Assembly: GCF_030544485.1 (NCBI RefSeq)
Contig: NZ_CP130610.1
Location: forward strand, 3,286,001-3,350,000
From: Halomonas sp. HAL1
Lineage (GTDB): Bacteria > Pseudomonadota > Gammaproteobacteria > Pseudomonadales > Halomonadaceae
Direction: 5' to 3'
DNA: 64,000 nt
Shown here in pieces: positions 36,948 through 47,225 of the stretch. The notes beneath the pieces were generated by a model. The model made no database searches and had not been told where the DNA came from. It saw nothing but the letters and a program-made list of their open reading frames with translations. How positions within the stretch are numbered: position 1 is the stretch's first letter; each line of letters begins with the position of its first letter. The position numbers and the translations under genes are program-made.

Positions 36948-38219
36948 TTAGCCACCGTAAACGTCGTTGATAGACGTTAGCGGATAGTGCGCAGGAAACG
37001 GTTTGCGCGCCACGCCAGAGTCAACCGCGGCTTGGGCAACCGCCGAGGTGACTCGCGCCAACAGGCGAATATCGACAGGCGTGGGAATGATGTACTCGCG
37101 GCCAAAACTCATCTCGGTGCGCTCGTAGGCATCCAGCACTTCCTGAGGAACCGGCTCGCGGGCCAGATCTTTCAGCGCATGCACGGCGGCCAGTTTCATC
37201 TCTTCGTTAATGCGTGTAGCACGAACATCCAGCGCACCACGGAAGATAAACGGGAAGCCCAGCACGTTGTTGACCTGGTTCGGAAAATCCGAACGGCCAG
37301 TGGCCATGATCACATCCGGGCGCGCTTCGCGGGCAACGTCAGGATGAATTTCCGGATCCGGATTAGTGCAGGCAAAAATCACTGGATCTGGCGCCATTTT
37401 CTTCACCTGTTCAGCGGAGAGCAGGCCCGGGCCGGAAAGGCCGATAAACACGTCAGCGTTGTCGATGGCATCATCCAAGGTGCGCATCTCGGTATCGCGG
37501 GCGAATTCAGCCTTGTATTCGTTGATGCCTTCGCGGTCCGTGTGAATGACACCACGGCGGTCAAGCATCACAAGATTGTCTTTACTTGCGCCACAGGAGA
37601 CCAGCAGGCGCATGCAGGCAATCGCCGCCGCCCCTGCGCCCATGCAAACAATCTTAACGTCTTCGATACGTTTACCAGCGATCTCAAGCGCATTGAGCAT
37701 GCCTGCCGCCGTGACAATCGCGGTGCCGTGCTGGTCATCGTGGAAGACCGGAATACTGCAGCGCTCAATCAGGGCTTTTTCAATTTCAAAGCACTCCGGC
37801 GCCTTGATATCTTCAAGGTTGATGCCTCCCCAGGTATCGGCAATGCGCGCGACGGTATCGATAAACGCCTGCGGGCTTTCCGCATCCACCTCGATATCCA
37901 CCGAGTTAATGCCAGCAAAGCACTTAAACAGCACGCCTTTGCCTTCCATGACTGGCTTACTCGCCAGTGGGCCCAGATTACCTAAGCCAAGAATAGCGCT
38001 GCCGTCGGTGATAACGGCAACCAGATTACCCTTGCCGGTATAGCGGTAGGCATTTTCCGCATCCCTGGCGATTTCAAGCACTGGCTCAGCCACGCCTGGG
38101 CTATACGCCAGCGCCAAATCCCGTGCCGTCGCGGTGGGTTTGGTCAACTCCACCGACAGCTTACCGGGAATCGGTTTTGCGTGATAATCCAAAGCAGCCT
38201 GCTTATTTGCATCCGTCAT
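36948..38219 (-). CDS. maeB: malic enzyme, short form without phosphotransacetylase domain
   Basis: Oxidative decarboxylation of malate to pyruvate. 423 residues. The N-terminal domain has SVELTKPTATARDLALAYSPG and the Rossmann domain VCMGAGAAAIACMRLLV (about residues 194-210), with FACTNPDPEIHPD downstream. MaeB-type enzymes often carry a C-terminal phosphotransacetylase domain of about 330 residues; this one ends after the malic domain. Cofactor preference (NAD or NADP) is not clear from sequence. The ATG at 38219 fits the family start better than the upstream one at 38255. Confidence 0.9.
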   Translation of the reverse strand: MTDANKQAALDYHAKPIPGKLSVELTKPTATARDLALAYSPGVAEPVLEIARDAENAYRYTGKGNLVAVITDGSAILGLGNLGPLASKPVMEGKGVLFKCFAGINSVDIEVDAESPQAFIDTVARIADTWGGINLEDIKAPECFEIEKALIERCSIPVFHDDQHGTAIVTAAGMLNALEIAGKRIEDVKIVCMGAGAAAIACMRLLVSCGASKDNLVMLDRRGVIHTDREGINEYKAEFARDTEMRTLDDAIDNADVFIGLSGPGLLSAEQVKKMAPDPVIFACTNPDPEIHPDVAREARPDVIMATGRSDFPNQVNNVLGFPFIFRGALDVRATRINEEMKLAAVHALKDLAREPVPQEVLDAYERTEMSFGREYIIPTPVDIRLLARVTSAVAQAAVDSGVARKPFPAHYPLTSINDVYGG

Positions 38220-38558
38220 GGTCAGAGTCCAGTTAACATAAAGTAGATAAGTCATTTCAGAATATAGAAAAAACCTATGCGCCTCAAGCGCGCCGTCAAC
38301 TCATATCAAAACGCCCGTTTAAATGAATTTTACCTTCATATTCGCCACATTTCGCAGATATTTGCTGAATCTTATGTAAAACAGCGTTAGTCATAACGCT
38401 TTGCTTATTGCTGTACCGCAACATTAGCGCAGCATTTGTGAAAATTTTTTCCATAAAAAATATAGCTGGTTTTTTAGCGAGACAACAAAAAACCCACGCC
38501 GCGGCGTGGGTTTTGCGCAAGTACGACCTGTACTTGCGATATGGCTATCCGAGTTGGA
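38220..38558. other. 339-bp gene-free gap between maeB and rpmE
   Basis: Holds the rpmE terminator (38483-38514) and, nearer maeB, an AT-rich stretch (38300-38480) that presumably carries its promoter; I could not define -35/-10 elements. An open frame of 74 codons on the minus strand (38296-38520) runs through the terminator and has no recognisable start signal, so it is not called. Confidence 0.5.
38483..38514 (-). terminator. intrinsic terminator of rpmE
   Basis: AAAACCCACGCC, GC, GGCGTGGGTTTT: a stem of 12 bp whose minus-strand 3' side continues into a run of Ts (TTTTTTGTTG). Located 45 bp past the rpmE stop; a textbook Rho-independent terminator. Confidence 0.9.
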
Positions 38559-38774
38559 TTAGCCGCGCTTAACAGCAGCGCCGAAACGCTTGTTGAAGCG
38601 CTCTACGCGGCCACCAGTGGTCGCTTGCTTCTGCTTACCAGTATAGAACGGGTGGCAGTTGGAGCACACATCCAGAGAGAAGTCCTGACCTGAAGTAGAA
38701 CCTACCTGGAAATTAGCACCGCAAGAACAGTTGGCGGTGACCGTGTTGTAATTCGGGTGGATACCTTGTCTCAT
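38559..38774 (-). CDS. rpmE: 50S ribosomal protein L31, zinc-binding type
   Basis: 71 residues. All four zinc ligands are present (Cys16, Cys18, Cys37, Cys40), making this the zinc-containing C+ form rather than the zinc-free paralogue made under zinc starvation. The ATG at 38774 (MRQGIHP) has GAGG upstream and is the conserved start; the longer open frame to 38828 is not used. Divergent from priA, with its own terminator. Confidence 0.97.
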   Translation of the reverse strand: MRQGIHPNYNTVTANCSCGANFQVGSTSGQDFSLDVCSNCHPFYTGKQKQATTGGRVERFNKRFGAAVKRG

Positions 38775-38932
38775 CTCGAACCTCACGAAGCTATATGCCG
38801 CCACCTGATCTCGTGCCAGGCACCGCATACGGGTTTGGAAAAACTACTAACCGGTTGGCCGCTCTTTCGTTACGATAAGATCGCTAAGAGTGAGCGGTCG
38901 CATATTCTAGCAAAACTAACGCCGGAGGCCAA

Positions 38933-41179
38933 TTGCCTGATTCTGTTTCTTCGCGGGTACCGTCTCAAGTGCTTAACCAAATACTTAAAATAGCGCTGCC
39001 CTCACCGCTGCGACGCCTGTTCGACTACTTACCGTCTAACGTGACGCCCGCCTGCGGTTGGCAGCCGGGGCTGAGGGTGCGGGTGCCTTTTGGTCGCCGC
39101 GAAGTCGTCGGTGTGGTCGTGGAACTTGCCGACCACAGCGACCTACCGCGCGGCCAATTGCGCGCAGTCAGCGAGACGCTGGACGACGCGCCGCTACCAG
39201 CAGATTGGCTCTGGTTATGCCGTTTTGCCGCTCGCTACTATCAGCACAGCCTGGGTGACACCCTTCACCACGCCATGCCCGCGCGGCTACGCCAGGGGCA
39301 CGCGATGGCCGGTCGCACACAAACACTTTGGATGGCCCAAGGTGACGGCGCGCAGGAAACCCTCAGCCGAGCGCCTAAGCAAGCAGAGCTGCATGCGCTT
39401 TTACGACAGCACCCCCATGGCCTACCCGGTCGTGCGGTTAGCGCCCATGGCTTTGCTCGCGACCAGCTATTAGCGCTAGAGAAGAAAGGCTTGGCCACTA
39501 GCCAGGAACATATTCTCACCGCGCCTACTCCCCCCAGCGGAAACTTACTCGCGACTCCCGCGTTACCCTTAAACCGTGAACAGGCCACGGCGCTGGCCGC
39601 GCTGCATGAAAAGCTAGAGGGCTATCACCCCTGTTTGCTCGAAGGCGTCACTGGCAGTGGGAAAACGGAAGTCTATCTTCAGCTGATTGAGGCAGTGGCC
39701 GCCAAAGGTAAGCAGTCGCTGGTGCTGGTGCCGGAAATTGGCTTAACGCCGCAAACGCTAGCCCGCTTTAGAAGCCGTTTTCGTGTGCCCGTGGTGGCGC
39801 TGCATTCGGGCCTTACCGACCCTGAGCGCTTAGACGTGTGGGAAGCCGCCGCCAGCGGCCGGGCGCTGATTATTATCGGCACCCGCTCGGCCATTTTCAC
39901 GCCATTGGCTAACCCCGGTGCGATTATTGTCGATGAGGAGCATGATGGCTCCTACAAGCAGCACGACGGCTTACGCTATCACGCTCGCGATCTTGCGGTT
40001 GCACGCGCGCACTACCATAAAATTCCGCTACTAATGGGCAGCGCCACGCCGTCCTTAGAGAGCCTGCACCAAGCGCTTAGCGGCGCCTACCGCCACCTAC
40101 GCCTGACCCAGCGCCCCAGCCGCCACCCACCGGCCAAGCTGGAACTGATCGATTTGCGTCACCAGCGCCGCCAAGGCGGCTTGCTGCCAGGGGCAATTAA
40201 GGCAATTAAAAGCACCTTAAGCGCGGGCAAACAGGTGCTGATCTTCATCAACCGCCGCGGCTTTGCCCCAACGCTTGCCTGCCACGCCTGCGGCTGGATG
40301 GCCGAGTGTGGCCAGTGTGATGCACGCATGACGCTACACCGTCAGCCCGCCCTGCTGGCCTGTCACCACTGCGATAGTCGCCGCGCCCTGCCGGACGCCT
40401 GCCCCGAGTGCGCCAGCGGCGACCTGCGCGCATTGGGTAGCGGCACTGAACGCACGGAAGAGACATTACATACCCTGTTTCCCAAGACCACCATCCACCG
40501 CATTGACCGCGATAGCACACGGCGCAAGGATAGCTTCGAGCAAGTGCTAAAAGAGATCCATCGCGGTGAGCCGTGCGTATTAGTCGGCACGCAAATGCTC
40601 GCCAAAGGGCACCACCTGCCCCACGTTACCTTGGTGGTAGTAGTTAATGCCGACGGCGGACTGTACGCCGCTGATTTTCGCGCGCTGGAACATAGCGCTC
40701 AATTGCTTGAGCAGGTGGCGGGCCGAGCGGGGCGGGCCGCTCATCCAGGCCGGGTGCTGGTGCAAACGCTACACCCCGACGATCCTCATCTGGGCCAGTT
40801 GGCTGAACATGGTTATGGAGCGCTCGCACGCAACATGCTGGAAGAGCGTCGTATTGCCCAGCTGCCCCCGTTCTGCTTTATGGCGCTACTTCGGATTGAA
40901 AGCCCCAAGGAGGAGGCCGCCTTAGCCATGGCGCAGCAGGCCGCCCAGGCCTTGCGCCAGTGGCTCAAAGAGTCCCGCGTGGCGACCCGCTGCCTGGGCC
41001 CGGTGCCCGCACCGATGGAAAGACGTCAAAACCGTTATCATTTACATGTCATGCTGGCGGCCGATAAGCGTAGCCAACTTCACCCTGCCGTCAGTTGGCT
41101 AGTGCAGTGGTTGGAAGCGAATCGCGAGGCGCGCAAGGTGCGTTGGTCGATAGATATCGACCCACAAACGCTCTCCTAA
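38933..41179 (+). CDS. priA: primosomal protein N', replication restart helicase PriA
   Basis: 748 residues. An N-terminal DNA-binding domain (IALPSPLRRLFDYL ... RVPFGRREVVGVVVEL), then Walker A GVTGSGKTEVY at about 238-248 and DEEHDGSYKQ (Walker B), the cysteine-rich zinc-binding insert (CHACGWMAECGQC ... CHHCDSR ... CPECAS, about 445-500) and the helicase C-terminal motif VAGRAGRA. The start is TTG at 38933, 4 nt after GGAGG. It restarts stalled or broken replication forks. Neighbours rpmE and argS are the usual ones. Confidence 0.96.
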   Translation: MPDSVSSRVPSQVLNQILKIALPSPLRRLFDYLPSNVTPACGWQPGLRVRVPFGRREVVGVVVELADHSDLPRGQLRAVSETLDDAPLPADWLWLCRFAARYYQHSLGDTLHHAMPARLRQGHAMAGRTQTLWMAQGDGAQETLSRAPKQAELHALLRQHPHGLPGRAVSAHGFARDQLLALEKKGLATSQEHILTAPTPPSGNLLATPALPLNREQATALAALHEKLEGYHPCLLEGVTGSGKTEVYLQLIEAVAAKGKQSLVLVPEIGLTPQTLARFRSRFRVPVVALHSGLTDPERLDVWEAAASGRALIIIGTRSAIFTPLANPGAIIVDEEHDGSYKQHDGLRYHARDLAVARAHYHKIPLLMGSATPSLESLHQALSGAYRHLRLTQRPSRHPPAKLELIDLRHQRRQGGLLPGAIKAIKSTLSAGKQVLIFINRRGFAPTLACHACGWMAECGQCDARMTLHRQPALLACHHCDSRRALPDACPECASGDLRALGSGTERTEETLHTLFPKTTIHRIDRDSTRRKDSFEQVLKEIHRGEPCVLVGTQMLAKGHHLPHVTLVVVVNADGGLYAADFRALEHSAQLLEQVAGRAGRAAHPGRVLVQTLHPDDPHLGQLAEHGYGALARNMLEERRIAQLPPFCFMALLRIESPKEEAALAMAQQAAQALRQWLKESRVATRCLGPVPAPMERRQNRYHLHVMLAADKRSQLHPAVSWLVQWLEANREARKVRWSIDIDPQTLS

Positions 41180-41303
41180 AGAGGGCCTTACCATCACGCG
41201 GCTTTGAAACTGCGGCTCAATTGCTGATAATAGCCGCTTTATCGACGCACTTTTACATGTGCGCGTTAGCACACGCCGCCACCGACGACACCCGGATACC
41301 TAC

Positions 41304-42989
41304 ATGAAAGACACCATAGTTTCTCTGCTCGAAGGCGCGGTTACTGCGCTCAAGCACCAAGGCGTGCTGCCGAACGACCTTCAACCCACGATCAAAGTCG
41401 ACCCCACCAAAGACAAAGCCCACGGCGATTACGCCACCAATCTAGCGCTGATGCTGGCCAAACCGGCAGGCAAAAATCCGCGTGAATTAGCCACTATGCT
41501 GGTGGCCGCGCTCCCCGAAAGCGACGCGATCCAGAATACCGAGATCGCGGGCCCCGGTTTTATCAACTTTTTCGCTGCCGCCGATGCCGCAGCGCAAATC
41601 GTTGCCCAAGTGCTCGACTGCGGCGATACCTTTGGCCGCAGCTTGATCGGCAAAGGCGAAAAAGTGCAGGTGGAGTTCGTTTCCGCCAACCCCACTGGCC
41701 CGCTGCACGTTGGTCACGGCCGGGGCGCGGCGATTGGTGACTGTTTGTGCCGCCTGCTCGAAGCCACCGGCTATGACGTGACCCGCGAGTTCTACTACAA
41801 CGACGCAGGTGCCCAGATCGCCAACCTCGCGCGCTCGGTACAAGCGCGTGTAAAAGGCTTGGGCCCTGACGACGCTAGCTGGCCGGAAGACGGCTATCGC
41901 GGTGAATACATTGTCGATGTCGCCAACGATTACCTGGCGGGTAAAACGGTCAGCGCCGATGACCGCGAAGTCACCGCCAAAAAAGACCCTGACGACTTAG
42001 ACGCGATTCAAGAATTCGCCGTCGCATGGCTGCGTCGTGAGCAGGATCTGGACTTAAAAGCCTTTGGTGTAGAGTTCGATGTCTATTTCTTAGAGTCGTC
42101 GCTCTACGAAGATGGCAAGGTGGATGCCACCGTTGAGAAGCTGGTAAACGCTGGACACACCTATGAAGAAGATGGCGCCATGTGGCTGCGCACCACCGAC
42201 TTCGGTGATGACAAAGACCGCGTGATGCGCAAACAGGACGGTGGCTACACCTACTTCCTACCCGATGTGGCCTACCACCTGGATAAGTGGCAGCGCGGCT
42301 TCAAAACCGTGATTAACGAGCAGGGTGCCGATCACCACTCCACCGTTACCCGTGTGCGCGCTGGTTTACAGGCGCTGGAAGTGGGCATTCCCAAAGGCTG
42401 GCCCGACTACGTGCTCCACCAGATGGTCATGGTCACCCGCTCCGGCGTTGAGGTAAAACTCTCCAAGCGCGCCGGTAGCTATGTCACCGTGCGCGACTTG
42501 ATCGACGAAGTGGGCCGCGATGCCACGCGTTTTTTCCTCGCCGCCCGCCGCGCTGACTCCCAGCTCACCTTTGATATCGACCTGGCGCGCTCGCAGTCGA
42601 ACGACAACCCGGTGTATTACATTCAATACGCGCACGCTCGGGTATGCAGCATGCTGCGTAAAGCACAGGGTGCCGACCAGCCGTTTGATCATGCATTAGC
42701 CATAGCTAACCTAGCCCTGCTGGATAGCGATCAGGAAAAAGCCGTTCTTAACCGCTTGGCACGCTTCCCTGAAGTGGTGGAGAACGCTGCTAGAAACCGC
42801 GAACCACAGCAGGTTGCCCAGTATTTGCTCGATCTTTCCGGCGATTTCCACACCTGCTATAACGCCGTCAAGGTAATGGTTGAGGACGACACCCTACGCA
42901 ACACGCGCTTGGCGCTCGGCCTCGCCACCCGTCAAGTGCTGCGCAATGGGCTTGATTTAATGGGGGTTAGCGCCCCAGAGGAGATGTAA
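41304..42989 (+). CDS. argS: arginyl-tRNA synthetase
   Basis: 561 residues, class I. N-terminal tRNA-binding domain (about 1-100), HIGH-type motif in [15 protein letters not shown] (about 127-141), KMSKS-like [17 protein letters not shown], and the anticodon-binding C-terminal helical domain ending [13 protein letters not shown]. The ATG at 41304 is preferred to the in-frame one at 41259, which would add 15 Arg/His-rich residues. The SPOR gene starts 4 bp after the stop, so the two are coupled. Confidence 0.97.
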   Translation: MKDTIVSLLEGAVTALKHQGVLPNDLQPTIKVDPTKDKAHGDYATNLALMLAKPAGKNPRELATMLVAALPESDAIQNTEIAGPGFINFFAAADAAAQIVAQVLDCGDTFGRSLIGKGEKVQVEFVSANPTGPLHVGHGRGAAIGDCLCRLLEATGYDVTREFYYNDAGAQIANLARSVQARVKGLGPDDASWPEDGYRGEYIVDVANDYLAGKTVSADDREVTAKKDPDDLDAIQEFAVAWLRREQDLDLKAFGVEFDVYFLESSLYEDGKVDATVEKLVNAGHTYEEDGAMWLRTTDFGDDKDRVMRKQDGGYTYFLPDVAYHLDKWQRGFKTVINEQGADHHSTVTRVRAGLQALEVGIPKGWPDYVLHQMVMVTRSGVEVKLSKRAGSYVTVRDLIDEVGRDATRFFLAARRADSQLTFDIDLARSQSNDNPVYYIQYAHARVCSMLRKAQGADQPFDHALAIANLALLDSDQEKAVLNRLARFPEVVENAARNREPQQVAQYLLDLSGDFHTCYNAVKVMVEDDTLRNTRLALGLATRQVLRNGLDLMGVSAPEEM

Positions 42990-42992
42990 TCC

Positions 42993-43727
42993 ATGGCTAG
43001 CCCGCGTAAAAAGCCCGCTCCCCGCCGCGGAGCCACTTCGCAGCGCAAATCCCCCCGTAGCTCCGGCGGCGGCTTTCGCCTGCCCGGTTGGGTGTGGGGC
43101 CTGGCTGGCATGGCGGCAGGTTTTTTCTTGGCTCAGCACCAGCACGGCACCGCGCCTTGGCAAGAGCAGAGCGAAGCGCCTCAGGCCACGGTACTGCCCA
43201 AGCCCGCTGGAAGTGAGGAGCGCGCCGCTGCTCGGGAAACCGAAGAGGCCGCTGAGCCGTCAATGCCAACGTTTGAGTTTTATACGCTGCTGCCGGAAAC
43301 CGAGGTCATTGCCCCTGGCGTCACGCTGCCATCCAGCGTTGTGCGCCCGGAGGTTCCCGAGCAAGCGGCCGAGAGCGATACCGCCTCTGGCGCGGCCAGC
43401 GACGACCCCATCGCCCAGGTCATTGCCGCTAACACCCGGCCTGAAGATCAGATTTCAGCCGCCCAAGAGAGTGAAGCGGCTACCAACACTCCCGGACGCT
43501 ATATGCTTCAGGCCGCCTCATTTCGTGAGGCAAGTGACGCCGAACAGCTGCGCGGCCGACTGCGCAACTTAAGCCTGTTGGCGGAAGTTAGCGAAGTCCA
43601 GGCGGATGGCAATACCTGGCACCGTGTTCAAGTGGGGCCTTACAAGGATACCCGGGAGCTGAACCGCGCTCAGGATTTAATGAATACCCAGGGTATAGAA
43701 CCACTACTTATCCAGCTGCAGAACTAA
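42993..43727 (+). CDS. SPOR-domain cell-division protein, FtsN-like
   Basis: 244 residues: basic Arg/Lys/Pro-rich cytoplasmic start (1-30), one transmembrane segment (about 31-51, LPGWVWGLAGMAAGFFLA), a Glu/Ala/Pro-rich periplasmic linker (about 55-165), and a C-terminal SPOR domain (about 167-243, starting GRYMLQAASFREASDAEQL). SPOR domains bind denuded septal glycan. The layout matches FtsN, which in other gammaproteobacteria also lies near hslVU. GAGGAG at the end of argS serves as its ribosome binding site. Confidence 0.85.
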   Translation: MASPRKKPAPRRGATSQRKSPRSSGGGFRLPGWVWGLAGMAAGFFLAQHQHGTAPWQEQSEAPQATVLPKPAGSEERAAARETEEAAEPSMPTFEFYTLLPETEVIAPGVTLPSSVVRPEVPEQAAESDTASGAASDDPIAQVIAANTRPEDQISAAQESEAATNTPGRYMLQAASFREASDAEQLRGRLRNLSLLAEVSEVQADGNTWHRVQVGPYKDTRELNRAQDLMNTQGIEPLLIQLQN

Positions 43728-43747
43728 TAATCCCATCTTGAATACCC

Positions 43748-43788
43748 TGCGGGCGGTTGATTTTTTATCAGCCGCCCGCATTTTGTTG
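43748..43788 (+). terminator. intrinsic terminator after the SPOR gene
   Basis: TGCGGGCGGTTGA and TCAGCCGCCCGCA form a 13-bp stem with one G-U pair and a 7-nt loop, followed by TTTTGTTG. Separates the argS-SPOR unit from hslVU. Confidence 0.85.
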
Positions 43789-43886
43789 TGAACGCTTACA
43801 CAATGGTCGCTTCCATGAGCAATTTGCTAACAAGTAAGTGACCTGCCAGTCATCGGGAGCGCGCCTCCCACCAAGGAGTTATCTCC

Positions 43887-44420
43887 ATGACCACTATTGT
43901 CTCCGTTCGTCGTGGTAACCAGGTCGCCCTCGCTGGCGACGGACAAGTTTCGCTGGGCAATACCGTAATGAAGGGTAACGCCAGTAAAGTACGCCGCCTC
44001 TACCGTGGCAAAGTACTGGCCGGGTTTGCCGGTGGCACCGCGGATGCGTTCACTCTGTTTGAACGCTTTGAAGCACAGTTGGAAAAATACCAAGGCCATC
44101 TCACCAAAGCAGCGGTTGAGCTCGCCAAAGATTGGCGCACCGACCGGGCGCTGCGCCGTTTAGAAGCACTGCTGGCCGTGGCTGACCATAGCGCCTCGCT
44201 GATCATTACCGGTAACGGTGATGTGGTCGAGCCTGAGCGCGGCATTATTGCGATTGGCTCTGGTGGCAACTTCGCCCAAGCCAGCGCCCGAGCGCTGTTA
44301 GAAAATACCGAGCTTTCGGCGCGTGAAATTACTGAGAAATCGCTGGCGATCGCTGGTGATATCTGTGTGTTTACCAATCATCACGTGACGCTCGAAGAGC
44401 TGTCGATTGACGGTCGCTAA
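43887..44420 (+). CDS. hslV: HslV, peptidase subunit of the HslUV protease
   Basis: 177 residues; proteasome-like threonine peptidase. The nucleophile is Thr2, exposed after Met removal ([21 protein letters not shown]), and the Ntn-fold block [18 protein letters not shown] is present. Works with HslU (51 bp downstream) to degrade unfolded or regulatory proteins. A heat-shock promoter would be expected; none is clearly recognised in the 98 bp between the upstream terminator and the start. Confidence 0.97.
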   Translation: MTTIVSVRRGNQVALAGDGQVSLGNTVMKGNASKVRRLYRGKVLAGFAGGTADAFTLFERFEAQLEKYQGHLTKAAVELAKDWRTDRALRRLEALLAVADHSASLIITGNGDVVEPERGIIAIGSGGNFAQASARALLENTELSAREITEKSLAIAGDICVFTNHHVTLEELSIDGR

Positions 44421-44471
44421 TCATTTTACGCGACTCGCAAACGCCGCTCATTGCCCACAAAGGTTACTTAT

Positions 44472-45794
44472 ATGACTCAGATGACACCCCGCGAAATTGT
44501 TCACGCTCTAGACCAGTACATTATTGGCCAGCAAGATGCTAAACGCGCCGTTGCAATCGCCCTGCGTAACCGCTGGCGCCGCATGCAGCTCGATGACGAC
44601 TTGCGCCCAGAAGTCACGCCTAAGAACATTCTGATGATTGGCCCCACCGGTGTGGGTAAAACCGAGATTGCCCGCCGTTTGGCCAAGCTGGCCAAAGCAC
44701 CGTTTATTAAAGTTGAAGCGACCAAGTTCACCGAAGTCGGCTATGTTGGCCGTGACGTTGAGTCGATTATTCGCGACTTGATGGAAGCCGCGATTAAGAT
44801 GGTGCGCGAACAGGCGAAAGAAGAAGTTGGCAACCGTGCCGCGGATGCCGCCGAAGATCGGGTTCTAGATGCCCTTCTTCCGCCCCCCCGTGGCCAGGAA
44901 GATAAGCCACGTGAAGAAGGCAGCACTCGCCAGTCCTTCCGTAAAAAATTGCGTGAAGGCCAGCTGGACGATAAAGAGATCGATATTGAAATATCCTCTC
45001 ACGGCCAAGGCATCGATATCATGACCCCGCCGGGCATGGAAGAGATGACCAGCCAACTGCAAAGCATGTTCTCCAACATGGGTCAGCAGAAGCGTGAGAA
45101 TCGCCGCGTAACGGTCAAAGAAGCGCTGGTTCTGCTGCGTGATGAAGAAGCTGGCAAGCTGGTCAACGAGGAAGAGATCAAGGCTCGCGCGGTCTACTCG
45201 GTAGAGCAGCACGGCATCGTCTTCCTGGATGAGATCGACAAGGTGGCCAAGGGCAGCGGCCAGTCCAGCGGCGGCGAAGTCTCTCGCGAAGGCGTTCAAC
45301 GCGACCTGCTGCCGCTGATCGAAGGCTCTACTGTTTCGACCAAGTACGGCATGGTCAAAACCGATCACATTCTGTTTATCGCTTCTGGCGCCTTCCACCT
45401 ATCGCGCCCGTCCGACCTTATTCCTGAGTTACAGGGCCGCCTGCCGATTCGTGTAGAGCTTGATGCACTGACGCCCAACGACTTCAAACGCATCCTCACC
45501 GAGCCCTCTGCCTCGCTGACCAAGCAGTATCAGGCGCTCCTGGCGACAGAAGGCCTTGATGTGGAGTTTACTCCCGACGGTATCGAGCGCATCGCGCAGA
45601 TCTCCTGGCAGGTCAATGAAGGCACTGAAAACATCGGCGCCCGCCGCCTGCACACGGTAATGGAGCGGTTGTTAGAAGAAGCCTCCTTCAAAGGCGGCGA
45701 TATGGAGAGCCCGCTGGTCATCGACGGTGATTACGTCAATGCCCAGCTTGGCGAACTGGCGGTCGACGAAGACCTGTCGCGGTATATTTTGTAA
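44472..45794 (+). CDS. hslU: HslU, ATPase subunit of the HslUV protease
   Basis: 440 residues, AAA+ unfoldase. Walker [15 protein letters not shown] is at about 57-70, the [14 protein letters not shown] pore-loop region follows, the I-domain lies at about 110-240, and Walker B is [10 protein letters not shown]. The ATG at 44472 ([13 protein letters not shown]) has AAAGG upstream and fits the family start; an upstream in-frame start at 44451 is not used. Ends in the conserved LSRYIL, which docks into HslV. Confidence 0.97.
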   Translation: MTQMTPREIVHALDQYIIGQQDAKRAVAIALRNRWRRMQLDDDLRPEVTPKNILMIGPTGVGKTEIARRLAKLAKAPFIKVEATKFTEVGYVGRDVESIIRDLMEAAIKMVREQAKEEVGNRAADAAEDRVLDALLPPPRGQEDKPREEGSTRQSFRKKLREGQLDDKEIDIEISSHGQGIDIMTPPGMEEMTSQLQSMFSNMGQQKRENRRVTVKEALVLLRDEEAGKLVNEEEIKARAVYSVEQHGIVFLDEIDKVAKGSGQSSGGEVSREGVQRDLLPLIEGSTVSTKYGMVKTDHILFIASGAFHLSRPSDLIPELQGRLPIRVELDALTPNDFKRILTEPSASLTKQYQALLATEGLDVEFTPDGIERIAQISWQVNEGTENIGARRLHTVMERLLEEASFKGGDMESPLVIDGDYVNAQLGELAVDEDLSRYIL

Positions 45795-45836
45795 GCTGCG
45801 CCTACCGTTATTATCAGCGCTAGTATCGTCAGCAAC

Positions 45837-45863
45837 AGCAAGCCCGCTTTTCGCGGGCTTGCT
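45837..45863 (+). terminator. hairpin after hslU
   Basis: AGCAAGCCCGC, a 5-nt TTTTC loop, then GCGGGCTTGCT: perfect 11-bp stem 42 bp after the hslU stop. Not followed by a long U-run. Confidence 0.65.
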
Positions 45864-45906
45864 GCTATGACACTTAGCTATGGACACTTAGCCATGAGGT
45901 CGCATC

Positions 45907-46290
45907 ATGAACGCCCCTACCCCCACTCGGGTTCACTACCATAAGCAGTCCCGCGAGCTGGAACTTGGCTACGCCACTGGTGAAAATTTTCGCCTCCCGG
46001 TTGAGTTTTTACGCGTCTACTCGCCGTCTGCCGAAGTGCGCGGCCACGGTGGCGACACCGCCGTTCTACAGGTAGGTAAAAAAGATGTCGGCCTGCAGAA
46101 TATTACCCAGGCGGGCAACTACGCGTTAAAGCTTCACTTTGACGATGGCCATGACAGCGGCCTGTTTAGCTGGAACTACTTATACGATCTGGCTACGCAT
46201 CAAGAAGCCTATTGGAACAATTACTTGCAGCGCCTAAAGGATGCAGGCGCCTCGCGCGAGCCGGCCAGCATTCAATTCAAGCAACTGTGA
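45907..46290 (+). CDS. DUF971 (gamma-butyrobetaine hydroxylase-like N-terminal domain) protein
   Basis: 127 residues. The domain resembles the small N-terminal domain of gamma-butyrobetaine hydroxylases: HKQSRELELGYATGENFRLP at the start, the LRVYSPSAEVRGH segment, DVGLQNITQAGNYALKLHFDDGHDSGLFSWNYL-type core. No enzymatic residues are known for stand-alone members, and function is unknown. Commonly found next to hslU or ubiE, as here. Confidence 0.85.
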   Translation: MNAPTPTRVHYHKQSRELELGYATGENFRLPVEFLRVYSPSAEVRGHGGDTAVLQVGKKDVGLQNITQAGNYALKLHFDDGHDSGLFSWNYLYDLATHQEAYWNNYLQRLKDAGASREPASIQFKQL

Positions 46291-46438
46291 TGGCATGACT
46301 CACACCCCTGCAACCAACTAGGCAGACAAGCCAGGGCGGACAAGGCTACAATGACGCTAACTTTTTAATCGCGTCGGCCCTCAGTCAAAAGACCAAAGGT
46401 CGATCTGCCACCGCCTAAAATTCGGGAGCTACCGCCCC

Positions 46439-47194
46439 ATGAGCCCCACAGAAAAACGCACGACTCATTTTGGTTACCAGGAAGTACCGGTTGACGAGAA
46501 AGCGTCACGAGTAGCTGACGTATTCCACTCGGTTGCCGCACGCTACGACGTAATGAACGACTTGATGTCGATGGGTATCCACCGGGTTTGGAAACGCATG
46601 ACTATCGAGCGCGCCGGTGTGCGCCCTGGCCACCACGTGCTTGATATCGCTGGCGGCACGGGCGACTTAACCCTCAAGTTTTCACGCTTGGTTGGCCCGC
46701 GTGGCAAAGTAGTGCTGGCGGATATCAACGCCTCGATGCTCAAAGTCGGCCGCGACAAGCTGATGGATAATGGCGTCGGCGGCAACGTAGAGTATGTTCA
46801 AGCCAATGCCGAAAGCCTGCCGTTTCCCGATAATAGCTTCGACTGCATTACGATCGCTTTTGGGCTGCGCAATGTCACCGACAAAGACGCTGCGCTGCGC
46901 TCCATGGCGCGCGTTCTTAAACCCGGTGGGCGCCTGTTGGTATTAGAGTTCTCCAAACCCAACAACCCTTTGCTGTCTAAGGCTTACGACGAGTACTCCT
47001 TCCGCCTGCTGCCCAAAATGGGCGAACTGGTGGCGGGGGACGGCGAAAGTTACCGCTATTTGGCGGAGTCGATTCGGATGCATCCCGACCAGGAAACGCT
47101 CAAAGCCATGATGGAAGCTGCCGGGCTAGAGCGGGTCGAGTACACCAATCTGACGGGCGGTATCGTTGCACTACACCGCGGCATTAAGCTATGA
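46439..47194 (+). CDS. ubiE: ubiquinone/menaquinone C-methyltransferase UbiE
   Basis: 251 residues. SAM-dependent methylation of 2-polyprenyl-6-methoxy-benzoquinol (and demethylmenaquinone if present). SAM-binding motif [15 protein letters not shown] (about residues 69-83), plus family-specific [25 protein letters not shown] and [18 protein letters not shown]. Followed by ubiJ and ubiB, forming the ubi operon. A 148-bp gap upstream follows the DUF971 gene. Confidence 0.97.
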   Translation: MSPTEKRTTHFGYQEVPVDEKASRVADVFHSVAARYDVMNDLMSMGIHRVWKRMTIERAGVRPGHHVLDIAGGTGDLTLKFSRLVGPRGKVVLADINASMLKVGRDKLMDNGVGGNVEYVQANAESLPFPDNSFDCITIAFGLRNVTDKDAALRSMARVLKPGGRLLVLEFSKPNNPLLSKAYDEYSFRLLPKMGELVAGDGESYRYLAESIRMHPDQETLKAMMEAAGLERVEYTNLTGGIVALHRGIKL

Positions 47195-47225
47195 GACTTC
47201 AGACGCTACAGACCCAGAGGCCAGC

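Noticed and set aside
36987..37985. Plus-strand open frame (332 codons) inside maeB
   Set aside because: Antisense shadow of the malic enzyme gene; no domain seen.
38296..38520. 74-codon minus-strand frame between maeB and rpmE
   Set aside because: Runs through the rpmE terminator, no ribosome binding site, no family features.
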